IMG/VR virus record: IMGVR_UViG_3300026116_000074
Location: 1 to 33,790 of that record
Strand: one strand, 5' to 3'
Origin: a virus
DNA: 33,790 nt
Part shown: piece by piece, positions 22,250 through 29,794 of the stretch
Layout: the number at the start of each line of letters is the position of its first letter
Numbering within the stretch: position 1 is the first letter of the stretch
Notes under the pieces: generated by a model
Database searches by the model: none
The model's input: only the letters and a program-made list of their open reading frames with translations
Told to the model about the DNA's origin: nothing
Position numbers and translations under genes: made by a program

Positions 22250-23581
22250 ATGGCTACGAACTGGGTTGATAAGCAACTTCAAGGGAAAAAGAAAACTGGC
22301 CCGATGCCAATGCCGCATCCGGGTGACCCTGGCTATTCTCTTAACGAAATTGCCCAGCGACAAGCACTAGGCTACAAACCCCCTGTGGCGAGCAATAGTC
22401 CTGGCAGTGGCATTGATGCGTCTGACAGAATGAAAATAGCGGGAGGAACTCATGACATTGTTTCTCCCCCTGTGGCTGGTTCTCAGCTTCCGACTATTGA
22501 TCCGCTTGGCGATCTCAATGAGATTTACAAGCAACTATTGACTTCACTAAGCCAGTCCCCAACTGTTCTTAGTGACAAGCAGATTCGTAAACTGGCCGAG
22601 GATCAAATCAAAATGCAGTTCGATCCTCAGATTAAAGCACTTAAGCAAGACATGGCTGAGCGTAAGCAGCGCTATGCTTCAAACAAAGCTGAAGTGCAGG
22701 ATCTTTATTCTGACCTGGCTAATCAGTACAGATCTGAGCGTGGCAATTCTACTAATGCTTACAATGATGCGCAGGCTTATAATGATTCATTGCGTACGAA
22801 CACTGATGCAGAAATGCAGCAGAATTACCAAAACTCACTAGATTACCAGACCAATGAATTTAATAAGCTCGGTATTGGCGACGTTGCTCAGGTTAATTTT
22901 CCTCAACAGCAACAGGATCTTCAGTATCAGCAAACTCTTAACAATGCTGAAGCCGATGCTTTCGACCGTTATCTTGCAGGCGGCGAAGCATCAGCTCAGG
23001 ACTATTTTTCTAAAATGGCAGCTAACGCAGGATACCACGGCGCGGAAACTATTGAAGATTTGCTTAATGAGCTTAATAGTAATCTTGACAATAGTTCTTC
23101 TCAAATAACGCAGCTACGAGGACAGAGCGGAACTGCTCTTAATTCGCTCATTCTTCAAATACAGCAACAACAGCAGCAAAGATTGGCTGAAGCTCAGCAG
23201 CAGCAATTTCAGAATCTGCTCAATGCTGGCAAGTTTGGCATGGACATTAGTCAGCAACGTTGGGCAATGGATCCCAATAATCCGTCTAATCAAAAAGCTG
23301 CATCTCAAAGAGTTCCGACTTCTGGTTTGCTTGGAGCTACTCAGCAATTCGCTAATTTGCCTGATCCGCAGAAAATGCTCGGAGTTTTCCAGCAACTTCT
23401 AGCTACTCAGCCATTTCTTGAGAACAACGTAATGAGCAAGGGTGGCGAAAGCATTAAGCTTAGTCCGCCACAGGCAGCTCAGTACGCCGTGCAAATGGCT
23501 CAGCAAATGGGCTTGTCGCCACAGGAGACTTCGGCTCTTTATAACGCAGTATTCGCATACTTTGGTCAGTTGGGTAGATAA
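22250..23581 (+). CDS. Gln-rich coiled-coil virion protein (443 aa)
   Basis: Mostly helical and very rich in Gln and Asn, with long coiled-coil-like stretches (~100-200 and ~255-330) and a Gln run near residue 305. The N-terminal ~90 residues are Pro/Gly-rich and carry two exact motif copies (22381, PPVAS; 22468, PPVAG) 87 bases apart; two 8-mers lie near the end (23467, 23518). Likely an ejection or internal core protein next to the giant protein that follows; that is inferred from form and order. ATG at 22250 follows AAGAAG; an in-frame GTG lies six bases earlier. Confidence 0.65.
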   Translation: MATNWVDKQLQGKKKTGPMPMPHPGDPGYSLNEIAQRQALGYKPPVASNSPGSGIDASDRMKIAGGTHDIVSPPVAGSQLPTIDPLGDLNEIYKQLLTSLSQSPTVLSDKQIRKLAEDQIKMQFDPQIKALKQDMAERKQRYASNKAEVQDLYSDLANQYRSERGNSTNAYNDAQAYNDSLRTNTDAEMQQNYQNSLDYQTNEFNKLGIGDVAQVNFPQQQQDLQYQQTLNNAEADAFDRYLAGGEASAQDYFSKMAANAGYHGAETIEDLLNELNSNLDNSSSQITQLRGQSGTALNSLILQIQQQQQQRLAEAQQQQFQNLLNAGKFGMDISQQRWAMDPNNPSNQKAASQRVPTSGLLGATQQFANLPDPQKMLGVFQQLLATQPFLENNVMSKGGESIKLSPPQAAQYAVQMAQQMGLSPQETSALYNAVFAYFGQLGR

Positions 23582-23583
23582 GT

Positions 23584-26500
23584 ATGGGAAATAACTTCGA
23601 CGTTAATAAGGTAATAAAAGCTCTCGATGCTTCACGTACTCAGCGCGCACTGACCACTAACCAATCCCCTACTAGTCAGAATCTTAACGTTGCTCAGTTT
23701 ATTTTGAGCAATTCTAATGTTGATTGGAACAAGATAGCAACTAGTAAACTAGTTGCAGCAGACAGAGATAGTTCTGGCCCGTCGGTTATTTCGCGTATTT
23801 TTGACATTCTGTCACGGCCAAATTATGCTGTAGCAAATATGTTTAATGATGCGCTAGCACCTAAGGGTACTCAAACTGAGCAACCTAATCTACTTAATTC
23901 CCTGTGGCAAGGCTTTAGCGGAAAAGATAAAACCACTTTTGCTGACGTAATTGAGACTGCTGCAAATCGCCAACCTGAGATCTCCCAAGGCTCTGTAGTC
24001 AACCCTGTCGCCAAGTACGGCGGAGGGTTCCTCTTGGACGTAGCGCTGGATCCTCTGTCTCTGATAGGTCCTGGGGCTCTCCAGAAGGGGGCGAGGGCGC
24101 TTGGTCTGACTTCCCGAGCGGAGAAGCTAGCGGCGGTCCCGAGTCAGCCTCAAAATCTCCTTATTAATAGACTGCCAAAAGACTTGTCACCAATGAGTGG
24201 CGAAGGAGCAAAACCATTAACGCCTAATCTCTACTATAAGTCAGAACAACTTCCTCTTGCATCTTCTCCTGCGCCTGAGCTTAATCCTCTTGGAGGCAAC
24301 CCGCTAAATCTGCCACAGAAAGTAACTGATGTTGATGTTCCGTTCATTAAGACATCGCCTGAATATGAGCAGCAACTAGGCAAAATTGACTTCACTACCA
24401 AGAATATGGCACGCCGTCGATTTAAGACGGAAGCTCTTGATATGCTTGCCCAGAATGCTCCTGATCTTTCCAAAGATGCACGAATGAAACAGCTTAATCT
24501 TTGGTTGATGGAGAATTTTCCCAAAGCAGGCACAGAGAAATTCAAACAAGTTAGTGAAGGCGTAATCGGCCCTGAGCCGCTAGGAAAACCCCCTGTGGCT
24601 GAAGGAGCTATTAAGCCTGAGGAAAGTGTTCTTTCAAATCTGCCACAGGTGAGCGCTTCCGACATTGTTAATAAAATTCAAAAGGGCGACCCTGCGACTA
24701 TTGCCGAGCAGCAGGTAACTAATACTACGCGCGAACAAATTCTACAGTCATTTGGCCCTGTGCGTGCATCAGAACAACAGCGCGCTCTAGAAATCACAGA
24801 CAAGTATATTGACAGTGTAGTTAGCCAGCCGAACAAATTCCCAAAGGATCCTCTTAAAGCTCCGTCTCCTGCTAACCCAGCGCAAATGGCTAACCTGGCT
24901 ACGCGTATTAACAACTTCGTGCGCATGGTTGGCAAAAAAGCACCTGGCAAATTCAACACTTTCCAGATGTTGCGCGCAGCAGAAGATAGGCTAATTGAGC
25001 GAGGCTTTCATCCTACATTCTGGGATGGCTCACAAATTCGGCCGACAGATGTTTTGCTACAAATTGCTAGTTCTGCTGAAGATCTGCCACAGGTGATGAA
25101 AAGCCATTTGACTCAGGTCATTACGGCTTTCAAAAACAAAGATTCTTCAAAGCTGACTGATCCTCTTGTAGTGCAGGCGATTGAAGAACTTCGTGCTAAG
25201 AATGCAATTACTGAGGCTCCTAAAGTTTCTCATGTAATTGATCAGGCTTCAAACATTGTTCCTCAGGCCGAGCAGTCGCTTAGCAATCCGAAGTACAACG
25301 AGTTTCTTAAGCAGGTAGCAAAAGAAGCTGAGATTTCGCTTAACGCGGCAGGCGCTAGTCAGTCAGCAGTGAAAGCCGCCCGGTCTGCAATTGATTCTGT
25401 CTTCACGCTTAATAAAACCACTCCCCTACAGCAAACCTACATTAAACGTAATTACATCCAGAGCTATATGCAAAATGGCCAGCGATCAGCTTGGTTCCCT
25501 GTGGCTAAAGCGCAGTCAAAAGGCATTGAAGATGAGCTAGGATTTAAGTACTCGAATCTTTCATCTGCTATTGGCGATAATAAAGCAGTAGCAGGAATGA
25601 TGTCCCGCATGGCTACTTGGTGGGGACAGAAAGATTTGCGTCCTGAAGTGCTCATTAAAACTCAGGGAGCATTTGCTAAAACTGCTGCACGCGCTAGAGT
25701 CTGGAATGCAATTGCCAAGCAGTACGGTCCCGAGGAAATTGATGAGGCTTTTAAGCTAGCTCAGGCTAAGTTGCCCATGGGAGCTTCTACTGACAGAGTT
25801 AATGAGCTTGGAGGTATTTTTGAGAAGGCTATTCAAAATCTACTAGACTCTACTGGTTTGACAAAGGAAGCTAGTAAGGCGTCTACTGTTGCCATGCGTT
25901 CCGGGATGCTGCTTAGAGACATCAATAAGCAGCTCGACATAGTCAAGTCGCCATTTAGATTCGAGGCGACTAGATTTAAGAACGCCACAGGAAGTACAGT
26001 TGACCTAACTAAGGGAACCGATTGGCTTAAGTCCTGGCAATTTGCTAATGTTGAAAAGCCGCTTGAATTTATGTATAACATGGAATCTGCGGTTGAACAA
26101 CTTATGGCGAAATATGCATTTATGGATGAACTAGCTGCTCGTTGGGGATCAAATATCAGGTCTGCTGAATTCAGCACTCCTATCAAGTTCGATGCAGGCA
26201 CTTCTGTAGTTCAGCCACAGAAGTATGCAGATGGAATTACTAAGGTAACTAAAACTGGAAAGGAGATTAAAGCTCGTGAGCGGGCTGCTGTCGTTAGTAG
26301 ACTAGATGGTTTGTATTTTCCTAGTGAAATTGCTCCGCAGATTCAAAAAGCACTTCAAAGCTGGGATCAGATTTACGATCCTAAGTCGGAACTAGTTAGA
26401 CTTTTCGACAAGGTCACCCGATTTTGGAAGTCAGGTGTGACTATTTATGCACCTTCTCATCATATCCGAAATCTTATTGGTGATGTGTTCTTGTCGTGGA

Positions 26501-27687
26501 TGGCCGGTGTTAATTCTCCTAGGTCTTATACTAAGGCTGGAAGAGTCCTTTATTCACAAAAGAAACGTTACAAAGACCTTGAAAGTGTGGAACAGCTCGT
26601 CTCGAAGAATGCCCTTTCTGTAGCTCTGACTAAGCCTGGCGATATCATTACTCAGACTCGTTACGGAAAGCAGTTAACTGCCGAGCAAATCTACATCGCT
26701 GCTCACAGTAATGGCGTTCTGCCTGACGTTAATGTGATTGAGGATCTGTTTGGTGACTCACTTTTTAGTGGTCGTCTAGGAAAACCTCTTAAAGGATGGG
26801 CAGGCAAAAAGGTTCGTGGTCTTGCCGAGAATCGCGAACACTTTACTCGCCTAGCTCACTTCATTAACTACATTGAAAAGTCCTCTGAGAGTGATCTGCC
26901 GAAGCTCTTTAGAGACGCAGCAAAAGAAGTTCGCAAATGGCACCCTGACGGTTCTGACCTGACCGACTTTGAGCGCAATGTTCTCAGGCGACTAATGCCG
27001 TTCTATTCTTGGACTAGAAAAGCAATTCCACTTCTTGTAGAGGGTGCTGTTACTAGACCAGGTAGAATAGTTGGACCTGACAAATTTGCTCAGGCTCTTC
27101 AAGGCATGATGGGAATTGATGCTCCTAGCAGAGACGACCCATTTCCTTATGACCAGCTTTTCCCTGACTGGATTAAGGAAAAGGGAATCGGTCCAATTGC
27201 AGCTCACGGAATGGCTGGCATTCCTGGCTTTATCGCTAGTCTTTCTAGAAGCACTCCGGGGTACACTGGTGAGCCTTCTGGCTACACTGTTGTTAACCCA
27301 TCTAATCCATTCATTGATGCTGTTGCTCAGTTTGGCGGAATGGGAAATCCTAGCGATCCGCTTAAAGGAATTGGCCAGCTAGCACATCCTGCTTTTAAGA
27401 TTCCTTTTGAACTAATCCAGGGCCGCACGCTTAACGACGTACCGATTGAGCCTGGACGTTATGCTGCGGAAAACATTCCCATTGCCGCTATGCTAGAGCG
27501 CATTACCAATGTTGGACTAGGCGGACTTACAAAACGCGGCCAGGAAGAAGGCTTCGGCAATATTGAAGCTTTGCTCAACTTGATTAGTGCTCTTGGCATT
27601 CAAGGAACTGGCCCGTACATTAAGACATCTGAATTCCAGGAAAGGGACAGGAGGCGAGCGGCTAATGCCCAGAGGAAGCAACAATAA
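23584..27687 (+). CDS. Large internal virion-type protein (1367 aa)
   Basis: The largest protein in the window. An N-terminal region contains a hydrophobic segment YGGGFLLDVALDPLSLIG (~residues 140-160), which recurs in large virion-associated proteins of other phages. Pro-rich linkers follow (~190-330), then helical regions, and around residues 940-1000 a segment FWKSGVTIYAPSHHIRNLIG followed by LSWMAGV, typical of polyvalent or ejected proteins. The C-terminal part has Gly/Pro-rich loops. It probably enters the cell with the DNA as in T7 gp14-16, but no transglycosylase or polymerase motif was found. A GC-rich patch lies at ~23990-24150. It carries three exact motif copies and several partial ones. 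Confidence 0.75.
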   Translation: MGNNFDVNKVIKALDASRTQRALTTNQSPTSQNLNVAQFILSNSNVDWNKIATSKLVAADRDSSGPSVISRIFDILSRPNYAVANMFNDALAPKGTQTEQPNLLNSLWQGFSGKDKTTFADVIETAANRQPEISQGSVVNPVAKYGGGFLLDVALDPLSLIGPGALQKGARALGLTSRAEKLAAVPSQPQNLLINRLPKDLSPMSGEGAKPLTPNLYYKSEQLPLASSPAPELNPLGGNPLNLPQKVTDVDVPFIKTSPEYEQQLGKIDFTTKNMARRRFKTEALDMLAQNAPDLSKDARMKQLNLWLMENFPKAGTEKFKQVSEGVIGPEPLGKPPVAEGAIKPEESVLSNLPQVSASDIVNKIQKGDPATIAEQQVTNTTREQILQSFGPVRASEQQRALEITDKYIDSVVSQPNKFPKDPLKAPSPANPAQMANLATRINNFVRMVGKKAPGKFNTFQMLRAAEDRLIERGFHPTFWDGSQIRPTDVLLQIASSAEDLPQVMKSHLTQVITAFKNKDSSKLTDPLVVQAIEELRAKNAITEAPKVSHVIDQASNIVPQAEQSLSNPKYNEFLKQVAKEAEISLNAAGASQSAVKAARSAIDSVFTLNKTTPLQQTYIKRNYIQSYMQNGQRSAWFPVAKAQSKGIEDELGFKYSNLSSAIGDNKAVAGMMSRMATWWGQKDLRPEVLIKTQGAFAKTAARARVWNAIAKQYGPEEIDEAFKLAQAKLPMGASTDRVNELGGIFEKAIQNLLDSTGLTKEASKASTVAMRSGMLLRDINKQLDIVKSPFRFEATRFKNATGSTVDLTKGTDWLKSWQFANVEKPLEFMYNMESAVEQLMAKYAFMDELAARWGSNIRSAEFSTPIKFDAGTSVVQPQKYADGITKVTKTGKEIKARERAAVVSRLDGLYFPSEIAPQIQKALQSWDQIYDPKSELVRLFDKVTRFWKSGVTIYAPSHHIRNLIGDVFLSWMAGVNSPRSYTKAGRVLYSQKKRYKDLESVEQLVSKNALSVALTKPGDIITQTRYGKQLTAEQIYIAAHSNGVLPDVNVIEDLFGDSLFSGRLGKPLKGWAGKKVRGLAENREHFTRLAHFINYIEKSSESDLPKLFRDAAKEVRKWHPDGSDLTDFERNVLRRLMPFYSWTRKAIPLLVEGAVTRPGRIVGPDKFAQALQGMMGIDAPSRDDPFPYDQLFPDWIKEKGIGPIAAHGMAGIPGFIASLSRSTPGYTGEPSGYTVVNPSNPFIDAVAQFGGMGNPSDPLKGIGQLAHPAFKIPFELIQGRTLNDVPIEPGRYAAENIPIAAMLERITNVGLGGLTKRGQEEGFGNIEALLNLISALGIQGTGPYIKTSEFQERDRRRAANAQRKQQ

Positions 27688-28270
27688 CATTCGTCTTCAG
27701 CTTGCTAATCAGTATCCATTTTTAAGCCAAGCTTCAGGGTTTGGAGCTGACGATTCAAATCCTATTGAGCAGATTCTCTCTAATTCTGGCTACTCCCCTA
27801 CCTCTGGTTTTTCCCCTGTGGCGAATACGGGTTCCATTGGTGCCGACAATGGAACCCTAGCAAATAACACGCGTGACGCAGTTCAAAATATTTTTGCACT
27901 AGTCAGAAATGCTTCTACAGATGCGACTAATCGAACCAAAGAAGCGGCTGCAAAAAGAGCGGCAGAAGAAGAAAATGCAAAAGCTGTTGCCATGCAAGCG
28001 AGAATTTTGGAAGCACAGAAAAAGGCAGCGCTCGCGTCGCTTAAAACTTTGCCATCTGGTTCTAGCTCATCTAGCGTATCTCGGCCACAGGGGAATTATC
28101 CACTAACTCCAATGCCTAAGTTGCCAAGCAATGGTGTTAAAGCTCCGAAGAAGCAACCAAAATTGGTATTGCCGCCTGCTCTTGATTTGCCAGATGCTAG
28201 GCCGCCAGTTATTGCGCCAACTAAGAAAGTTGCTAAGCGTGACCCCCGTAAACCGGGAATCCAGAACTAG
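27665..28270 (+). CDS. Hypothetical virion protein (201 aa)
   Basis: Not recognised. An N-terminal polar part, a central charged helix rich in Ala, Lys and Glu (NRTKEAAAKRAAEEENAKAV and onwards, ~85-145), and a Pro/Lys-rich C-terminus. The start ATG at 27665 lies inside the end of the 1367-aa gene and follows AGGAGG by ten bases. Two exact motif copies: 27814 (SPVAN) and 28084 (RPQG), the latter in a different reading frame. Last virion-type gene before the holin candidate. Confidence 0.65.
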   Translation: MPRGSNNNIRLQLANQYPFLSQASGFGADDSNPIEQILSNSGYSPTSGFSPVANTGSIGADNGTLANNTRDAVQNIFALVRNASTDATNRTKEAAAKRAAEEENAKAVAMQARILEAQKKAALASLKTLPSGSSSSSVSRPQGNYPLTPMPKLPSNGVKAPKKQPKLVLPPALDLPDARPPVIAPTKKVAKRDPRKPGIQN

Positions 28271-28271
28271 T

Positions 28272-28511
28272 ATGACAGCACTAGACGACCTTAAGGTTAT
28301 TAGAGAGTCTGTCAAAAAGCTAGAAGAAAAAGTCGAGAAACTTGAAACGAAACTTGAAAGTGTAAAAACTGACGTTGCTACCTTCCGTCTTAACGAAGCA
28401 ATCAGCAAAACGGAGTTCAAGTACATAAAGTGGTCTACTGGAGTTATCATTGTAATGCTAGGAGCTATTGCGCTAAAGCTAGGAATACCTATCCATCTTA
28501 ATGTTCCTTAA
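28272..28511 (+). CDS. XhlA-like membrane protein, holin candidate (79 aa)
   Basis: The first ~50 residues form a heptad-patterned coiled coil (ESVKKLEEKVEKLETKLES). A single transmembrane helix (about 54-71, STGVIIVMLGAIALKL) follows, with a short polar end. This is the arrangement of the haemolysin XhlA family, which works with holins and endolysins in several Gram-positive phages. The amidase lies ten genes upstream and lacks a signal peptide, so an export or membrane partner is expected. It starts two bases after the previous stop and is the last gene of the virion operon. Confidence 0.65.
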   Translation: MTALDDLKVIRESVKKLEEKVEKLETKLESVKTDVATFRLNEAISKTEFKYIKWSTGVIIVMLGAIALKLGIPIHLNVP

Positions 28512-28621
28512 TGCTCCAGCTTGACAGCTCATTGTTACCGAACTGTGTCAAACCGGTTATGGACCGGCCAACCCCCGCTTGTTAGGCTGTCTTATCGGTT
28601 CCAGCAAAGGGGGGAATCTTT
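28512..28621 (+). promoter_or_regulatory. WhiB upstream region with TTGACA box
   Basis: CAGCTTGACAGC (28517-28528) repeats exactly the 12-mer upstream of the scaffold gene. No clear -10 is present at 16-18 bases. A CCGGT-TATGG-ACCGG inverted repeat lies at about 28553-28567 and GTTACCGAAC-like half sites flank it, possible operator DNA. AGGGGGG just before the WhiB ATG is a strong ribosome binding site. Confidence 0.35.
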
Positions 28622-28954
28622 ATGACACACAAAAACCGGAAAGGCTTGTCACTTGTTAGTGACAAGCCTTCTCGCGTTGTGGACCACAGTTATTACGAGT
28701 GGGCAAATCGGGGGACGTGTCGTGACACTAACTATGATCCAGATCTCTGGTTCACACAGGGAAAAATACCTGAGCTTAGTGCTAAGAGAATCTGCAACAC
28801 GCTGTGCCCTGTCCGTCAGCAATGTCTGGCGTTTGCTCTTAAATACTATCAAGATGGTGTCTGGGGAGGTACCACAGATAAAGAGCGCCGTCAAATAATG
28901 CTACGAGACAATCTCGAAGGAATTAAGCTAACGACTTTGGATCTATCAGCTTAA
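28622..28954 (+). CDS. whiB: WhiB-family [4Fe-4S] transcription regulator (110 aa)
   Basis: Actinobacteria-specific regulators that bind the housekeeping sigma factor and hold a [4Fe-4S] cluster through four cysteines. Here the set is Cys33, Cys58, Cys62 and Cys68 (RGTC, then ICNTLCPVRQQC), followed by the family's GVWGG turn at 79-83 and a short basic segment (KERRQ). All key features are intact. Phage WhiB proteins such as WhiBTM4 are known to act against host WhiB2 and can block septation or superinfection. It has its own leader, a strong Shine-Dalgarno and a terminator at 29001-29040, so it is likely a separate transcript. Its 3' end overlaps the convergent RuvC-like gene by 32 bases. Confidence 0.93.
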   Translation: MTHKNRKGLSLVSDKPSRVVDHSYYEWANRGTCRDTNYDPDLWFTQGKIPELSAKRICNTLCPVRQQCLAFALKYYQDGVWGGTTDKERRQIMLRDNLEGIKLTTLDLSA

Positions 28955-29417
28955 AACCTGCCACAGGAGAAGTGGTTCTAATACCATTCTCTACCGCATA
29001 GAATGTCCCGTGTGCAATAGCGCTCGGGACATTCGTTTTTATGTGGTTAGTTTTCGAAGTTCTTACAAACCACTTGTAGTCAATCCCCGCAAAGGTGCAT
29101 CCTGGTTCTAGGTTTTTGCTCTCGGACATTACTAGTTCAATTTTGTTGAGAACAGCAAATGTCCTAACAACTCCAATCACTTCTGATGCGATTATCCGCT
29201 GGCCATTTGTTTCTCCTCCTGGCCTGATTCTAAATTGCTCACAGACAATTGTTTGCGGTTTGTTCTTAAGTGTTCTGAAAAAATTTATGTGATGACTTAG
29301 GTCTGCTCCTTTTAGACCTCCAGGCTCTTTTATCATCCCTGTGGCGAAGTAGAAACCTTTATCGTTAAAGGCAGCCCATCCAGTATTTAGACCTGGATCA
29401 ATTGCCAGGATTCTCAT
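28923..29417 (-). CDS. ruvC: RuvC-like Holliday junction resolvase (164 aa)
   Basis: An RNase H-like nuclease that resolves branched DNA from replication and recombination before packaging. The first strand AIDPGLNTGWA (Asp7) and the VCEQF step with the second acidic residue are clear. The region where the final acidic residues are expected reads TNVPSAIAHGTFYAVENG, with no Asp or Glu at the usual helix start, so activity is uncertain. Those codons also form the WhiB terminator hairpin on the other strand. ATG at 29417 is chosen because it begins directly with the RuvC fold (MRILAIDPG); a GTG at 29447 is an alternative. The 5' end overlaps the upstream gene by 20 bases. Confidence 0.75.
   Translation of the reverse strand: MRILAIDPGLNTGWAAFNDKGFYFATGMIKEPGGLKGADLSHHINFFRTLKNKPQTIVCEQFRIRPGGETNGQRIIASEVIGVVRTFAVLNKIELVMSESKNLEPGCTFAGIDYKWFVRTSKTNHIKTNVPSAIAHGTFYAVENGIRTTSPVAGFKLIDPKSLA
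29001..29040 (+). terminator. Intrinsic terminator for WhiB, antisense within the RuvC-like gene
   Basis: A perfect 10-bp inverted repeat (29001-29010 with 29025-29034, GAATGTCCCG/CGGGACATTC) with a 14-nt loop is followed at once by GTTTTT. It lies 46 bases after the WhiB stop codon on the plus strand. It falls entirely inside the coding sequence of the minus-strand RuvC-like gene, so the same bases serve as a terminator and as codons. Confidence 0.8.
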
Positions 29418-29676
29418 CGGGAACAGATTTAGAGCTGCGCTTGACACTTACAATCATCGCCTTTCTGATAACTAGTCTTCTTCGGCCTATTTGATCGTCC
29501 ATTGTTTCGCCAGGAGCAAACGTAACTTTTATTTTGCCGGGTGCCGGATTGGGGTCGAATACCACTCCCCTAGTTAGCCAGCCTCTTGTAGTTGCCCACT
29601 GGACAATGTCTTTTTCCTGGAATACATAATCAGCAAATTTCCCTAGGTCTGGATGCTTAGATCTCGGCTGACTCAT
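29398..29676 (-). CDS. Hypothetical protein (92 aa)
   Basis: Not recognised. Basic, with Trp/Gly-containing N-terminal part (IVQWATTRGWLTRG) and alternating strands (GKIKVTFAPG, RRRLVIRKAMIVSV) that suggest a small beta-barrel such as an SH3- or OB-like fold. ATG at 29676 is chosen since GGAG lies nine bases upstream; another in-frame ATG is at 29691. It overlaps its neighbours at both ends, within the polymerase-resolvase operon, so a nucleic-acid-related role is plausible but unproven. Confidence 0.6.
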   Translation of the reverse strand: MSQPRSKHPDLGKFADYVFQEKDIVQWATTRGWLTRGVVFDPNPAPGKIKVTFAPGETMDDQIGRRRLVIRKAMIVSVKRSSKSVPDENPGN

Positions 29677-29794
29677 TTTCGATAACTCCATAATCAGGAT
29701 GAGGGACTCCGGCTATTACCATTTCGTCACAGGAAGGACAATGAAACATACCCCCTGTGGCCGAAGCTGGATCATATTCACACTGTGATTTCAT
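29657..29794 (-). CDS. 45-aa zinc-knuckle-like protein
   Basis: A short frame overlapping the end of the DNA polymerase gene by 17 bases and the next gene by 20. It has MFHCPSCDEMVIAG, a single CPSC knuckle, plus one more Cys near the N-terminus (SQCEYDP) and two His residues, enough for one zinc site. Fully coupled position argues that it is real. The motif copy at 29753 is read as ATG on this strand. Confidence 0.55.
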   Translation of the reverse strand: MKSQCEYDPASATGGMFHCPSCDEMVIAGVPHPDYGVIENESAEI

